Shown here: positions 26,801 to 35,446 of the stretch, piece after piece
Layout of the letters: each line of letters opens with the position of its first letter
Numbering within the stretch: position 1 is the first letter of the stretch
DNA from: Lachnospiraceae bacterium
GTDB lineage: Bacteria; Bacillota; Clostridia; Lachnospirales; Lachnospiraceae
Direction of reading: 5' to 3'
Assembly (NCBI GenBank): GCA_024692955.1
Contig: JAILLW010000097.1
Coordinates: 1-44,033, forward strand
Length of the DNA: 44,033 nucleotides
The notes under the pieces: generated by a model
Seen by the model: only the letters and a program-made list of their open reading frames with translations
What the model was told of the DNA's origin: nothing
Databases searched by the model: none
Position numbers and translations under genes: made by a program

Positions 26801-28980
26801 TTTTCTATTCGAAGTTTGCCAAGGCCTCGGGAAAAGTCACGCTGACCCATGACCTGAAGGATGATACGGTTGAGAAGATGGTCCTTGTTTCGGAAGAAAA
26901 CGAGAAGAAGTATCAGAAGGATCATGTCATGGCGACGAAGGATACCACACCGGACGATTTCCGGAACAACTTCGAGATCGCCGAGGGCAAGAACAATCAA
27001 ACCTTCCTGATCACCAGAACGGAAAAACCCATCGCGAAGGATAAGAATAAAAAGCCGATCGTGAAGGGCTGGGTATATATCTATTTCGAGGGCTTTGAAT
27101 CTCCCGCGAAGAAGGAGATCAAGATCGAGACCGAAGAGAAGAAGCCGGAGTATGTGCTGCTCGACGTGAATAAGAAGAGCTCCGCGGTGGCGAATTCCTA
27201 CGGCGAGGATCAGATCTATGCGCTGAAGCTCTACGACAAGAAAACAAAGAAGAAGGTTCAGATCATTCCGGAGGGCACGACGGCGGAATACACTTCCGCG
27301 ACGACCACCGGCGCCTTTACGACCCCGGTCGTTTCGCCCACCGAATACGAGCCGGATGAGACCACCGTGAAGACCCCGGGAACCATAACGATCACGATGA
27401 ACGGGAATCCGATGCCGGGCACCAACAAGGCGGCGATCTCCGTGAAGTTTCCCGAATGGAGCAAGCCCATTACCTATACCTACAAGGTAAAGACCGATAT
27501 GAAGCTTCCGGTGGTGAAATTCAAGTCCTCCATGATCCTGAATTCGAAGTATCCGAATCAGTATGCATGGTATGCTCCCACCATCGGATCGCCGGATGCG
27601 AAGGTGTCCAAATACGAGGGGGCGGAGGTAAGCTCCTTCCCGAAGGCAGAGGGCTCGGAAGCGGCAGCCTCAGCGATCCTCGGATCCCTGAGACAGAAGG
27701 AAGGGAAGATCATGGTGAAGCTTCCTTCCGCGGATGTGCCGGCGGGGACCTACAAATTCAAGGTGGTTCCCTTCGTAACGGTAGGCGAGGGCACTTCCGA
27801 GATCGAGTGCAAGGAGACCACTCTTTCGGTCAAGGTAAAGGATGATGCACCTTCGATCAAACTGAAGAGCTCGAAATACACGATGAACAAGTTCTACCCC
27901 GGCGTGGAGGATGTGGCGAACAAGTTCACGATCTCCAACCAGTCTTCGGGTGTATATGAATGCACGGAATTCAATACCGGTGATATGCAGATCACTCCCA
28001 CCGGAACCACAAAGAAGGATTTTGACAGCTTCGCGGAACTTTCCTTCGATCAGCCTACGAAGTCTGTACATGTGGTACTGAAGGATGCGGCGACGCATAT
28101 GGGCGACGGAAGTTATACCTATCTGGTGAGCGGAGTGAAGGTCGTTGTGACGGTGGAGGATCCCGAGACAGGGAGTGACACGGTCTGTGAAGAGACTCTG
28201 AAGAGCTTTAAGATCACGGTCAAGCTCCACGCGAAGACGCCCACCGTGAAACTTGAAGAAGCAAAGGGTACGATCGACCCTGTGAGGGATGCGTCCAAGA
28301 CCACCTATAAGCTGAAGATCAGCAATCTGAAGGCGGATGTTCGCAATCTGAAACTCTGGGAAGAAAAGGGCTACGGAAAGTATTATTCGACAAGCGAAGA
28401 TTATAATGATAAGGATGCGCGTTATTCCGAGCATTATAAGGTCGAACCCGGAGAGAAGACGAATACGGCCGTCGTTACGATGGATGATTATGCGACGAAA
28501 CCGGTTAAAGACGCGAAGACCTATAAGATGACGATGGTAACGACGCTTGGAGCCACGGCTACGTATGTACATGAGGTTGAAACGGCATTCACCATCAAAC
28601 CCAAGCAGTCCGTACCTGCGGTAAAGACCAATAAATCTTCCGCATCCCTCTATGCGGGGCAGGAAAACCGGGTGATCCGGGTGAAGGTAACGCCGAAGAA
28701 GAAGAACAGCGCGAGGATCCGCGAAGTCAATCTGGCGGCAAATACCTCAAAGGCTCTGCTTCGTGCTTACCGCGTTGTGGATGCGAACGAAGACGGACAT
28801 GGCGACTTTACGATCACGGATACGGAGACGGGCGAAGGATACTTCGAGATCGAACTTACCAATCCTTCCGCGATCAAGCTGGGGCAGAAATACACCCTGA
28901 ACCTGGTAACGCAGTATGTCGGCCAGGATGCGGAAGGGGTCGGCAACAAGCTGAAGCTTGATGTGACCGTAAACAAATAA
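23899..28980 (+). CDS. Giant secreted protein: BspA-type leucine-rich repeats plus Ig-like and novel modules
   Basis: 1693 residues. The start is the GTG at 23899, with AAGGAGG at 23884-23890; a TTG at 23833 would put 22 Asn-rich residues before the signal peptide. After the signal peptide (MQAKRWLAAFLSAALVLTSG) is an acidic linker with 10-residue repeats. Residues about 235-490 are LRR_5/BspA repeats (motifs such as IGAYAFKNCTSLNGFEL and IPESAFAGCARLNHINL). Then comes a BIG_2-like domain (about 640-690, NPTIVAISASGTLRA). From about residue 955 to the end are six modules of about 115-130 residues that I do not recognise, starting near DNA 26767, 27148, 27499, 27847, 28237 and 28612. Several open with a P-x-V/I-K signature. 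BspA repeats usually mediate adhesion. No sorting or SLH motif is found, so anchoring is unknown. Confidence 0.88.
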   Translation: MQAKRWLAAFLSAALVLTSGAFSVPANAEPADFSDAAVYEEESGDISLITEYPDGDEEGAVIDGTDDYDMEETGIGEEDPDLTGFAEDPDETGFDTEEAGPEEITEEELPAEEITEEELPVEEITEEELLTEEIDDTADELSAIQEPTVPSAFLEVISGGENDGTLKVKDDATESQLASTIVKIPKEAKIIPAGIFNGTGTLSKVTTIYIEGDDDNPSALTGIADSAFENGAVQEIIYKGKKTLPEGVTAVGTAVFKGSALKVLNLGNAVLSVGEEAFANSKIAQFTSTGVTGVGMSAFSSCSFLTFIRIEKVNSIGAYAFKNCTSLNGFELGSTLSQVGKEAFYNCAFTSLDLSKFASGVTLSEGVFGNNTKLETLTALPSGITEIPESAFAGCARLNHINLESTTLTTIGQNAFKDCASLGSVYFHPSVKAFRAGAFDGCSGLTDIYIQNKDTTAGDFTIAESAFPLKSGVTMHGYGGKVETYARERKYKYSSYYQYSVTAVLTDQQKEQIEVKLSKDKATPGEPVRVTVKQKNGYVLKKIRVTGKDQPEIPELESISQDGEMVFTFAMIGTTAKVEFETAQKGKEISGALTYAFEAVNGDSPLKEEAPDTWTFTKAGSASKVVISDGAGTTGSWFWNYQSSNPTIVAISASGTLRAADTGSATITATLRSNSSKKVSFTILVGEAAVIAGIDLELDIPSDLGVVEYEFLKDENGDWINGVNESGDPNGVPVVRIEKSMVAGGSKSFEAGIRAHEEGSETQNLMVKSSWSSVDSKIAKLRLSSSEDNKNTVTIGKGKTGETMVTVSVKNKNETSASEPNRKRFIVRIVDGTPRLSKTAYTVNAQSTIGKKLPIVPVYDYGIKDHELHLAYRTTITNPDKTKTYHYDKFCDELAIIYNEENGNYYIRKVRPGEKPKVTTYSAKNKNQLYVTGTFAGGDSTFQIPLTELKVTYTVPNPKIKTTGKINLFYSKFAKASGKVTLTHDLKDDTVEKMVLVSEENEKKYQKDHVMATKDTTPDDFRNNFEIAEGKNNQTFLITRTEKPIAKDKNKKPIVKGWVYIYFEGFESPAKKEIKIETEEKKPEYVLLDVNKKSSAVANSYGEDQIYALKLYDKKTKKKVQIIPEGTTAEYTSATTTGAFTTPVVSPTEYEPDETTVKTPGTITITMNGNPMPGTNKAAISVKFPEWSKPITYTYKVKTDMKLPVVKFKSSMILNSKYPNQYAWYAPTIGSPDAKVSKYEGAEVSSFPKAEGSEAAASAILGSLRQKEGKIMVKLPSADVPAGTYKFKVVPFVTVGEGTSEIECKETTLSVKVKDDAPSIKLKSSKYTMNKFYPGVEDVANKFTISNQSSGVYECTEFNTGDMQITPTGTTKKDFDSFAELSFDQPTKSVHVVLKDAATHMGDGSYTYLVSGVKVVVTVEDPETGSDTVCEETLKSFKITVKLHAKTPTVKLEEAKGTIDPVRDASKTTYKLKISNLKADVRNLKLWEEKGYGKYYSTSEDYNDKDARYSEHYKVEPGEKTNTAVVTMDDYATKPVKDAKTYKMTMVTTLGATATYVHEVETAFTIKPKQSVPAVKTNKSSASLYAGQENRVIRVKVTPKKKNSARIREVNLAANTSKALLRAYRVVDANEDGHGDFTITDTETGEGYFEIELTNPSAIKLGQKYTLNLVTQYVGQDAEGVGNKLKLDVTVNK
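24201..24300 (+). repeat. 30-bp in-frame tandem repeat, 3.3 copies
   Basis: Units start at 24201, 24231, 24261 and 24291 (partial). Each encodes E-E-I-T-E-E-E-L plus two residues, and the copies are nearly identical at DNA level, so copy number may vary between strains. Confidence 0.9.
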
Positions 28981-29161
28981 GAGTTCTCCTTTCATTCTGA
29001 TGTGTTGTTGATAGCGGGGGCACGGTTATCCGGTATGGAGGCCGTGTCCCTGCGCATTTACGGGAATACCCGTCCGGCCTTTCCGGCCCGGAATATGGAT
29101 TTCGGACAGGGTCTGTGATATACTGTTCAGGTTAAAAACTCTTAATGGGGAGGATACAGCG
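28981..29161 (+). promoter_or_regulatory. Intergenic leader with extended -10 promoter
   Basis: The clearest element is TATACT (29119-29124) with TG at 29116-29117, an extended -10; the -35 position (TGGATT, 29096-29101) is weak. Farther up, GGGGCACGG and CCGTGTCCC can pair across 29018-29054 but no T tract follows, so I do not call a terminator. GGGGAGG before the GTG at 29162 is the ribosome site. Confidence 0.5.
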
Positions 29162-32100
29162 GTGAAAAGTACGGGAAAAGGTACGAAACGTATTATGGCG
29201 GGCGCATTGTCGCTCCTTATGTTATTGACGATGCTTCCGGCGGGGGCCCTTTACTCATGGCCGGAGGAGACTGAGATTTCGGATGACAGCGAAACTGCTG
29301 ATGCGGGATCGATCCCGATGACGGATTTTTCGATCGAAGTACAAAAGGGAGTCCCCTTTACTAACATCTGCTTCAACATTGCGGGAAGCGGAGCACCGGG
29401 TGAAGAGGAGACTCTTAATACGGGGGAATTCACCGGGGACGAGGATTTCCTCAGAAAGGAACTTCATGTTAAAGTGGGAGCCTTTCTTGAGGTTAAGGAT
29501 TTCGAATGGACAGAGGAAGAGATCGGTGAGGATGATCAGATGATCGGGGAAGTCACCTTTGTCCGGGTGCTTGATGTCACGGATCCGGATAACCCGGTGG
29601 AGATAAGGAGAGGGGAAGCGGGAACGAACTGGATCCTTCGGCCGGAAGACGGCAGCGTATACCGGTTTGAGACCGCGGTCCTTAAGACTTCCGAGATCGG
29701 ATTCCGGGAGGAAAAGGAAGAGTCCGTTTTATCGGAATCCGGGATGATATCCGAAAGTTTATATGTGGATGAGTATGTATACAATGACTGGGGCGAGGAG
29801 GACCGGGGATATGAGTTCCGGGTCCGGGTCACTCAAAAGGATAAGCCGGTGAAGATGGTCGCATCCCGGGTATGCGCGTACTTTCCGGACGGCAAAGAAG
29901 CCCGGCTCGACACGTACGAAAGCCAGTCGGGATTCAGGGATCCGATCTATGCGATCTCTTATCAGACGCTGACGGATGCCGCATTTTCGGAAGCCGGTGA
30001 GGATGACATGAAACTGAACATCCTTGCGACGCTTGCCGGGGACGGCTATGAGGACCGGGAGCTTTTTCTGAACAATGAAGGGAATGAAAAGGCAGCTCTT
30101 TTTGTAATGAGCGGAACAAAGGAATATGAGGCCGGAGAAACGGATGATGAGGGTAATCCGGTCTTATACCGGATCCCCTACGGTACGGCACTGACTCTTA
30201 AAGCGGTTCCGAAGCCGGGTGTTGTGCTTGCTGCGGGGTATCTTATTCCGGTTACCGACGAAAACAAAAACGACATGGTGGAGGAATATTATTATCTCTC
30301 GGATAATACGATAAGGACGAGGTATCTTGAATCCGCGGAGAGATTCGAAGTATCCGAAGACGGGACCGTTACGATCCGGATCGATTCGTATGAGGGAGAA
30401 AAATGTCTGTACATTGAGGAAGATACGGAAGCGGCCGAAACGGTGCCGGTCGTTATGAAGGCGATAAGAACGGTGAAAAAGAAAAAAACCGGCGAAATCG
30501 TAACCTACAGACCGGGCGAACGGGTCGAAAGCGCCGGACTTCGGGAGATTTCCGGAAATCCGGAAGCCGGCAAAGCTCCGTATTACGGGATTGTTCCGAA
30601 TAACTACTATTTCGTGGAATACCGGAAGGGAACAAAGCGGCTGCCGATCATCGGGGATCCTTCTGCGACGATCCCGGATGCCGGTTCCGAAGGGGCGTTG
30701 ACTGATGTTTCGGATGCGATCCGGCAGGGAGAGCTTCCGGAGGAAGACAGAAGCAGCAGGATCCTTATTCATCCCGCTTCTTCGGAAGCAGCTTTGGGCG
30801 GCACGACCGTGACGCTGAAGTGTTCGGTATCCCCCGGCGAAGGAGAGGAAGATGCCGAAGAAAATACGCTGTTTTTCGATGTGAAACCTTCATACGGGGA
30901 AGATGCGATCGCATTTTCACCCGAAGATCTTGAAGGAGGAAAGCCCGTCGTTTATTTCGGCGCAGAAAAGACCTTCCGGCTTTCACTTTCCGGAATTTCG
31001 GACAAGGACTATGAGGTGCGGTTCTACGGTCAGGGAGAAGGGATAAAGTCCGGGGAACCCATACAGTTTTCCGTTGATGATGTAAGACTGCAAAGATCCG
31101 CGGAGAAGAACGAAGAAGGAGAAGAGGTTACGCTTCTTACCGTAGCTGTCGATCGGGATTTCTTTGATGACGAAAGGAGAGAGAAAGAAAACTCGAAACT
31201 GTACAGGAACATCAGCTATCACCTCGGTTTTTATGACAAAGAAAGCAACGAAGAGATCATGGAAAAAGAGGTCGGGATCGCTCCGGCACTCCCTGTCTTT
31301 CCGGAAGACTATGAATGGGAGGAGGCGATCAGTGCCGGATTCAATACGATCACGGTAGATCTGTCCGCCGCCTCCTATCCGTTCGAAAACGCGGAAGGGC
31401 TCTTTTTCAGGATCGAAGCAAAAGCGAGCGCTCAGAAGGTCAATGTATTGAATGACGACGAAGAGGATGAAACGGAAGTTGATCCTTCACCGCTTCTTGC
31501 CGGGGTGACCGAAGTGATAAAGGCACCTGCCGGAAAGGTCGTACTTCGGCTTTCGGATTCTTCCAATGCGTTCCGGACGACGAAGCTCTCCTATAGGGTG
31601 AAGATCCGGGCCGGAATCGCAAGATCCGGATATGAGGAGACCTACCGGATAACATCGGATCCGTCGGCCTTTGAAGTATCCGGCAAAGGCGGGGGAGCAT
31701 CCGGAAAAGAACTCCTTGCCGGCAAATATGCAGAAATCCGTCTGAAGGATGAGGAAGTGTTGGCAGAAGAGGAGGCGATGCTTGCGCAACAGACCTTTGC
31801 CACGAAGCTTTCCCTTACTAAGACTTCCGCCGGAAAGAAGAAGATCTATACCGGCATGGAACCTTTTACATTCGTGAATGTCGGATACAGGGCGGATAAG
31901 AATAAGACGGCCACCTTTAAAAAACTCGAAAAGGCGGAACTGAAGTCCCAAAAGAGCGGAGAAGTCGTTGCATCCACGAAAACGGGCTCCGCGCTCCGGA
32001 TCCTTACAAATGAGGATGTCGATCAGGCGATCGAGCTCGACCCGTCAGGGATCCCCGCGGGAAAATACGACCTCATCGTCTATGCGATGCAGCCGATGGG

Positions 32101-34066
32101 AATGATTGTTTCTTCGAAAACATCCGTGACGATCCTGCAGGGAATCGAAGGGATAAAGGTCACGACACCTTCGAATACTGTATATAAAAAGCCGAAGAAA
32201 GCGGCATCCTTAAAAGCGAAGATATCCTATGAACCGGAAAAGCCCGTTTCAAAGAAGGTGAAATGGTACCTTGTAAAGCCGGATTATGATCCGGAAGGCG
32301 GGGCGCCCCGGACGGAGGATCTCTTTACCGGGCTGAACTCCCGGCAGATCTCGATCAAAAACGGCCAGGTAACCGTCAGGAAGGATGTTGTGATCGAAAA
32401 GGATCTGGAGTTTGCCATCGCGGCGGTGCCGGCGGACTATAAACACGGACCGTCGAACCCTGCGATCGGACGGAGCGAGACGATCCGGATCACGACGGAA
32501 TCGCCGCAGCCTTCGCACATATATCTGATACCGTTCGCTTCGATGAATTCCGGGAACAGGATGTTTACGGAACTTCGCAGCGGGGCGGACTATCCGGTCG
32601 GAATGTTCGATCCCGTACTGCTCTTAAGGAAGGATCCTTTCGAGGAGGATACGGACTCCGAAGATGCCGAGATGTTTTTCGCGGGACCGGAACTTCAGGA
32701 AAAACTTAAGCGGGGATACTGTCTGATCGTGACGGATAAGAACGGAGATATCCTTTCCGATGTGACACTGAAAGCCTCCGGAATGACCTTTAAGGACGGG
32801 ATGTTAAGCTGCTCTGCGCCGAAAAAGGATGTGATACTGACCGCGGTCACAACGGACGGATCGGGAAAATCCCTGAGCCTTAAGTTCAATGCGGTAAGCG
32901 GGACGAATCCGAAGTTCAGCCTGTTTTCCGGGAAGCCGGGACAGGCTCCGTGGGAAATGACCGCATTGACGCAAAGCGGAATGACGGCCGGATTGGATAC
33001 GGTAACCGGGCTTACGGTCAAAGATCTTAAGGCCGAAAATGACTCCGACGGTTCCTTATACTTTGTTGCGGCAACGAGGGACGGAAATACCGTCAGCCAT
33101 TCCCTGAAGGTAACGGGCGGAAAGATCCTCAACAAAAAGACGGCCGCGACCGGAAAAGGGGCGGTCTATGAGATCGGACCCACCGCAAAGGATACAGTGA
33201 TCAGTTATACGGATAAGACGACGGGGAAGCAGACGAAGCTGACCGTGGAAAACCTCCTGTATTCGAAATCCGGTACGAAGGTGAAGGTGAAGGGGGATAA
33301 GGGAAAGATCTTCCGGAAGCTTGCTTTTGAAGATGAGGCTGACTATGAAAACGGAGGGAGACCGAACCGGGTGACCTATACCGTGCTGAAGGGAAAGAAG
33401 CCCTTCGCCGAAGGGACGATGGTACGGATCCTGATCTCAAAGGATGCAGGCAATCTGAAGGAGATCCTTAAAAAGAACACGGAGCAGTACGGAAACCTGC
33501 GCTGTGATGCGAAGGGAAACCTGATCGCCGTTCTTGATCAGAAGGGATGCTTTACCATCGATTATCGTCTTGGATGGGATCTTGATCTTCCGGCAGGGAA
33601 ATATGCTCTTACTCTGATCCCGGTGGATGAGAACGGGCGCGCTTTGACAAAGAGTGTCACCGTGAACATCAAACCCGTCGATCCGCCGAAGGCAAAGATC
33701 CGTCTGAACACGACAGCTCTTGGAAAGTTCGGCACCGCCGCGGCGCTTGAATTTGCCAACAGTGAAAACGTGATCCGGAAGGACGGAAAACCCGTGGTTT
33801 CCATCGCCGCGAATATGCAGCTCCTCGGCGTGAACACGAAGGGAAAGATCAGCAATTTCGGAAACTGCTTTGTGGTGGACTTAAGCGATGAAGATGTACC
33901 GGTCCTGAAGCTCAAAAGAGCGCTCACGGCAACGGACGGCTATACCGGAAAACCGGGGAAGAAGAGCATCACGGGTTATTTACCCGTTACCGGCCGCCTT
34001 TTAAACGGCGAATATGCTACGCAGTATCTGAAGGTCACGGTGAAGGGCGTAACGGAAAGCGAATGA
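29162..34066 (+). CDS. Giant secreted protein of unknown function
   Basis: 1634 residues from a GTG with a good GGGGAGG upstream. Signal peptide at residues about 9-31 (IMAGALSLLMLLTMLPAGAL). The rest is beta-rich and without a family I recognise. Around residues 970-1120 an Ig-like segment can be guessed (TTPSNTVYKKPKKAASLKA). The C-terminal third (from about 1180) has repeated short cores such as LTVKDLKAENDSDGSLYF and VTYTVLKGKKPFAEG, reminiscent of other surface Ig-like proteins. No cell-wall anchor is seen. It shares the acidic N-terminus and Lys-rich body of its neighbours but no obvious tandem DNA repeats. Its stop codon overlaps the pyrD start codon (ATGA at 34063-34066). Confidence 0.8.
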   Translation: MKSTGKGTKRIMAGALSLLMLLTMLPAGALYSWPEETEISDDSETADAGSIPMTDFSIEVQKGVPFTNICFNIAGSGAPGEEETLNTGEFTGDEDFLRKELHVKVGAFLEVKDFEWTEEEIGEDDQMIGEVTFVRVLDVTDPDNPVEIRRGEAGTNWILRPEDGSVYRFETAVLKTSEIGFREEKEESVLSESGMISESLYVDEYVYNDWGEEDRGYEFRVRVTQKDKPVKMVASRVCAYFPDGKEARLDTYESQSGFRDPIYAISYQTLTDAAFSEAGEDDMKLNILATLAGDGYEDRELFLNNEGNEKAALFVMSGTKEYEAGETDDEGNPVLYRIPYGTALTLKAVPKPGVVLAAGYLIPVTDENKNDMVEEYYYLSDNTIRTRYLESAERFEVSEDGTVTIRIDSYEGEKCLYIEEDTEAAETVPVVMKAIRTVKKKKTGEIVTYRPGERVESAGLREISGNPEAGKAPYYGIVPNNYYFVEYRKGTKRLPIIGDPSATIPDAGSEGALTDVSDAIRQGELPEEDRSSRILIHPASSEAALGGTTVTLKCSVSPGEGEEDAEENTLFFDVKPSYGEDAIAFSPEDLEGGKPVVYFGAEKTFRLSLSGISDKDYEVRFYGQGEGIKSGEPIQFSVDDVRLQRSAEKNEEGEEVTLLTVAVDRDFFDDERREKENSKLYRNISYHLGFYDKESNEEIMEKEVGIAPALPVFPEDYEWEEAISAGFNTITVDLSAASYPFENAEGLFFRIEAKASAQKVNVLNDDEEDETEVDPSPLLAGVTEVIKAPAGKVVLRLSDSSNAFRTTKLSYRVKIRAGIARSGYEETYRITSDPSAFEVSGKGGGASGKELLAGKYAEIRLKDEEVLAEEEAMLAQQTFATKLSLTKTSAGKKKIYTGMEPFTFVNVGYRADKNKTATFKKLEKAELKSQKSGEVVASTKTGSALRILTNEDVDQAIELDPSGIPAGKYDLIVYAMQPMGMIVSSKTSVTILQGIEGIKVTTPSNTVYKKPKKAASLKAKISYEPEKPVSKKVKWYLVKPDYDPEGGAPRTEDLFTGLNSRQISIKNGQVTVRKDVVIEKDLEFAIAAVPADYKHGPSNPAIGRSETIRITTESPQPSHIYLIPFASMNSGNRMFTELRSGADYPVGMFDPVLLLRKDPFEEDTDSEDAEMFFAGPELQEKLKRGYCLIVTDKNGDILSDVTLKASGMTFKDGMLSCSAPKKDVILTAVTTDGSGKSLSLKFNAVSGTNPKFSLFSGKPGQAPWEMTALTQSGMTAGLDTVTGLTVKDLKAENDSDGSLYFVAATRDGNTVSHSLKVTGGKILNKKTAATGKGAVYEIGPTAKDTVISYTDKTTGKQTKLTVENLLYSKSGTKVKVKGDKGKIFRKLAFEDEADYENGGRPNRVTYTVLKGKKPFAEGTMVRILISKDAGNLKEILKKNTEQYGNLRCDAKGNLIAVLDQKGCFTIDYRLGWDLDLPAGKYALTLIPVDENGRALTKSVTVNIKPVDPPKAKIRLNTTALGKFGTAAALEFANSENVIRKDGKPVVSIAANMQLLGVNTKGKISNFGNCFVVDLSDEDVPVLKLKRALTATDGYTGKPGKKSITGYLPVTGRLLNGEYATQYLKVTVKGVTESE

Positions 34067-34965
34067 ATACGGAAATTAAAATAGCAGGTGTTACATTTAA
34101 AAATCCGGTGATGACGGCCTCCGGGACCTTCGGATCCGGAATGGAATACGCGGCCTTCGTGGATCTTGACCGGCTCGGCGCGGTAGTAACAAAGGGCGTT
34201 TCGAATATCCCCTGGGAGGGGAATCCGACGCCCCGCGTTGCGGAGGTTTACGGCGGGATGCTGAACGCGATCGGGCTTCAGAACCCGGGGATCGACGTTT
34301 TCATCCGGCGGGATATCCCCTTCCTTAAGCAGTATGACACAAGGATCATCGTGAATGTCTGCGGGAAGTCCGTGGAGGACTATCTGGAAGTCGTGGAGAA
34401 GCTTAACGATGAGCCCGTGGACATGCTGGAGATCAATGTCTCCTGTCCGAACGTAAAGGAGGGCGCGATCGCGTTCGGAACGGACGCGAAGGTGCTTTAC
34501 AACATTACTTCCGAGATCAAAAAGCGCGCGAAGCAGCCGGTCATCATGAAGCTTTCTCCGAACGTGACCGATATCACGGAAATGGCGAAGGCCGCGGAGA
34601 GTGCCGGCGCCGACGCGATCTCGCTCATCAATACCATCACCGGAATGAAGATCGACATCGAACGGCGAAGGTTCGTGCTTGCGAACAGGACCGGTGGTAT
34701 GTCGGGACCTGCCATCAAACCGGTGGCCGTCAGGATGGTCTATCAGTGCGCAAATGCCGTGAAGATCCCCATCATCGGAATGGGCGGGATCATGAACGGG
34801 GAGGATGCCGTGGAATTCCTGCTTGCGGGAGCATCTGCCGTAGCGGTGGGCGCGGCGAACTTCCATGATCCCTGCGCAACGACCCGTGTGATCGACGGTA
34901 TCGCGGCTTATATGAAGCGGCACGGGATCGGAGATGTCCGGGAACTTGTCGGGGCGGTAAGATGA
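34063..34965 (+). CDS. pyrD: Dihydroorotate dehydrogenase class 1B (PyrD catalytic subunit)
   Basis: 300 residues, the usual length. Converts dihydroorotate to orotate in pyrimidine synthesis, with FMN. The N-terminus (FKNPVMTASGTFGSG), the active-site C128 in INVSCPNVKEG and the C-terminal FMN-phosphate region (PIIGMGGIMNGEDAVEFLLAGA) are those of class 1B enzymes, which normally work with PyrK to use NAD. No pyrK or other pyr gene is in the window, which is unusual since they are generally adjacent. The start overlaps the end of the giant secreted protein gene by 4 nt and only a weak GAAGGG lies before it, so it is likely read by translational coupling. Confidence 0.95.
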   Translation: MNTEIKIAGVTFKNPVMTASGTFGSGMEYAAFVDLDRLGAVVTKGVSNIPWEGNPTPRVAEVYGGMLNAIGLQNPGIDVFIRRDIPFLKQYDTRIIVNVCGKSVEDYLEVVEKLNDEPVDMLEINVSCPNVKEGAIAFGTDAKVLYNITSEIKKRAKQPVIMKLSPNVTDITEMAKAAESAGADAISLINTITGMKIDIERRRFVLANRTGGMSGPAIKPVAVRMVYQCANAVKIPIIGMGGIMNGEDAVEFLLAGASAVAVGAANFHDPCATTRVIDGIAAYMKRHGIGDVRELVGAVR

Positions 34966-35009
34966 AGCAAAGCCGCGGGATTTCTCCCGGGCTTCCGGCA
35001 CCCGCTCCG

Positions 35010-35038
35010 TTGAAGAGAGAGACGGATAGCGGTATAAT
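35010..35038 (+). promoter_or_regulatory. Strong promoter of the trx-hflKC operon
   Basis: TTGAAG (35010-35015), exactly 17 bp, perfect TATAAT (35033-35038). An imperfect GC-rich hairpin at 34971-34991 lies just upstream and could end the pyrD transcript, but it has no T tract. Confidence 0.8.
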
Positions 35039-35052
35039 ATAATTTTACAGGC

Positions 35053-35078
35053 GTCATTCGCAATCAGTGCGTAATGAC
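35053..35078 (+). promoter_or_regulatory. Hairpin in the leader of the thioredoxin mRNA
   Basis: GTCATTCGCA (35053-35062) pairs with TGCGTAATGAC (35068-35078): 10 bp, one bulged T, 5-nt loop. It lies about 10 nt after the expected transcription start, so it could protect the mRNA or serve as an operator-like dyad. Confidence 0.5.
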
Positions 35079-35104
35079 AGGATGAATGTGAAAAGGAGAA
35101 TATT

Positions 35105-35410
35105 ATGGAGATTAATTTAACAAATGCGGCATTTGAAGAGGAAATCGTTAACTTTGACGGAACGGCTCTGATCGATTTCTGGGCACCCTGGTGCGGACCG
35201 TGCAGGATGCAGGGACCGATCCTTGCGGAATTCGCGGAGGCGAATCCGGATATCAAGGTCTGCAAGGTGAACGTGGATGAGGAGGAAGAACTCGCCGCAC
35301 GCCACGGGGTAATGAGTATTCCGACGATCGCGGTATACAAGGCCGGAAAGCTTGAAAAGAAGACGGTAGGCGTCCAGAATATGCAGGCGCTTGCTGAGCT
35401 CTGCTCATAG
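35105..35410 (+). CDS. trxA: Thioredoxin
   Basis: 101 residues, a single thioredoxin fold without signal peptide, hence cytoplasmic. The active site is W29-C30-G-P-C33 and the cis-proline is P73 in SIPTIAVY. It reduces protein disulfides using thioredoxin reductase. AAAGGAGAA precedes the ATG. It is first in an operon with hflK and hflC (36 nt and 14 nt gaps). No thioredoxin reductase is in the window. Symbol given by family; several trx paralogues are common in Clostridia. Confidence 0.93.
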   Translation: MEINLTNAAFEEEIVNFDGTALIDFWAPWCGPCRMQGPILAEFAEANPDIKVCKVNVDEEEELAARHGVMSIPTIAVYKAGKLEKKTVGVQNMQALAELCS

Positions 35411-35446
35411 TGCGAAATAACGAAAAACCGGAAAAGGAACAGAAAA

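Noticed and set aside
29018-29054. Terminator after the leucine-rich-repeat gene
   Set aside because: GGGGCACGG/CCGTGTCCC pair well but the loop is large and GC-rich sequence, not T, follows.
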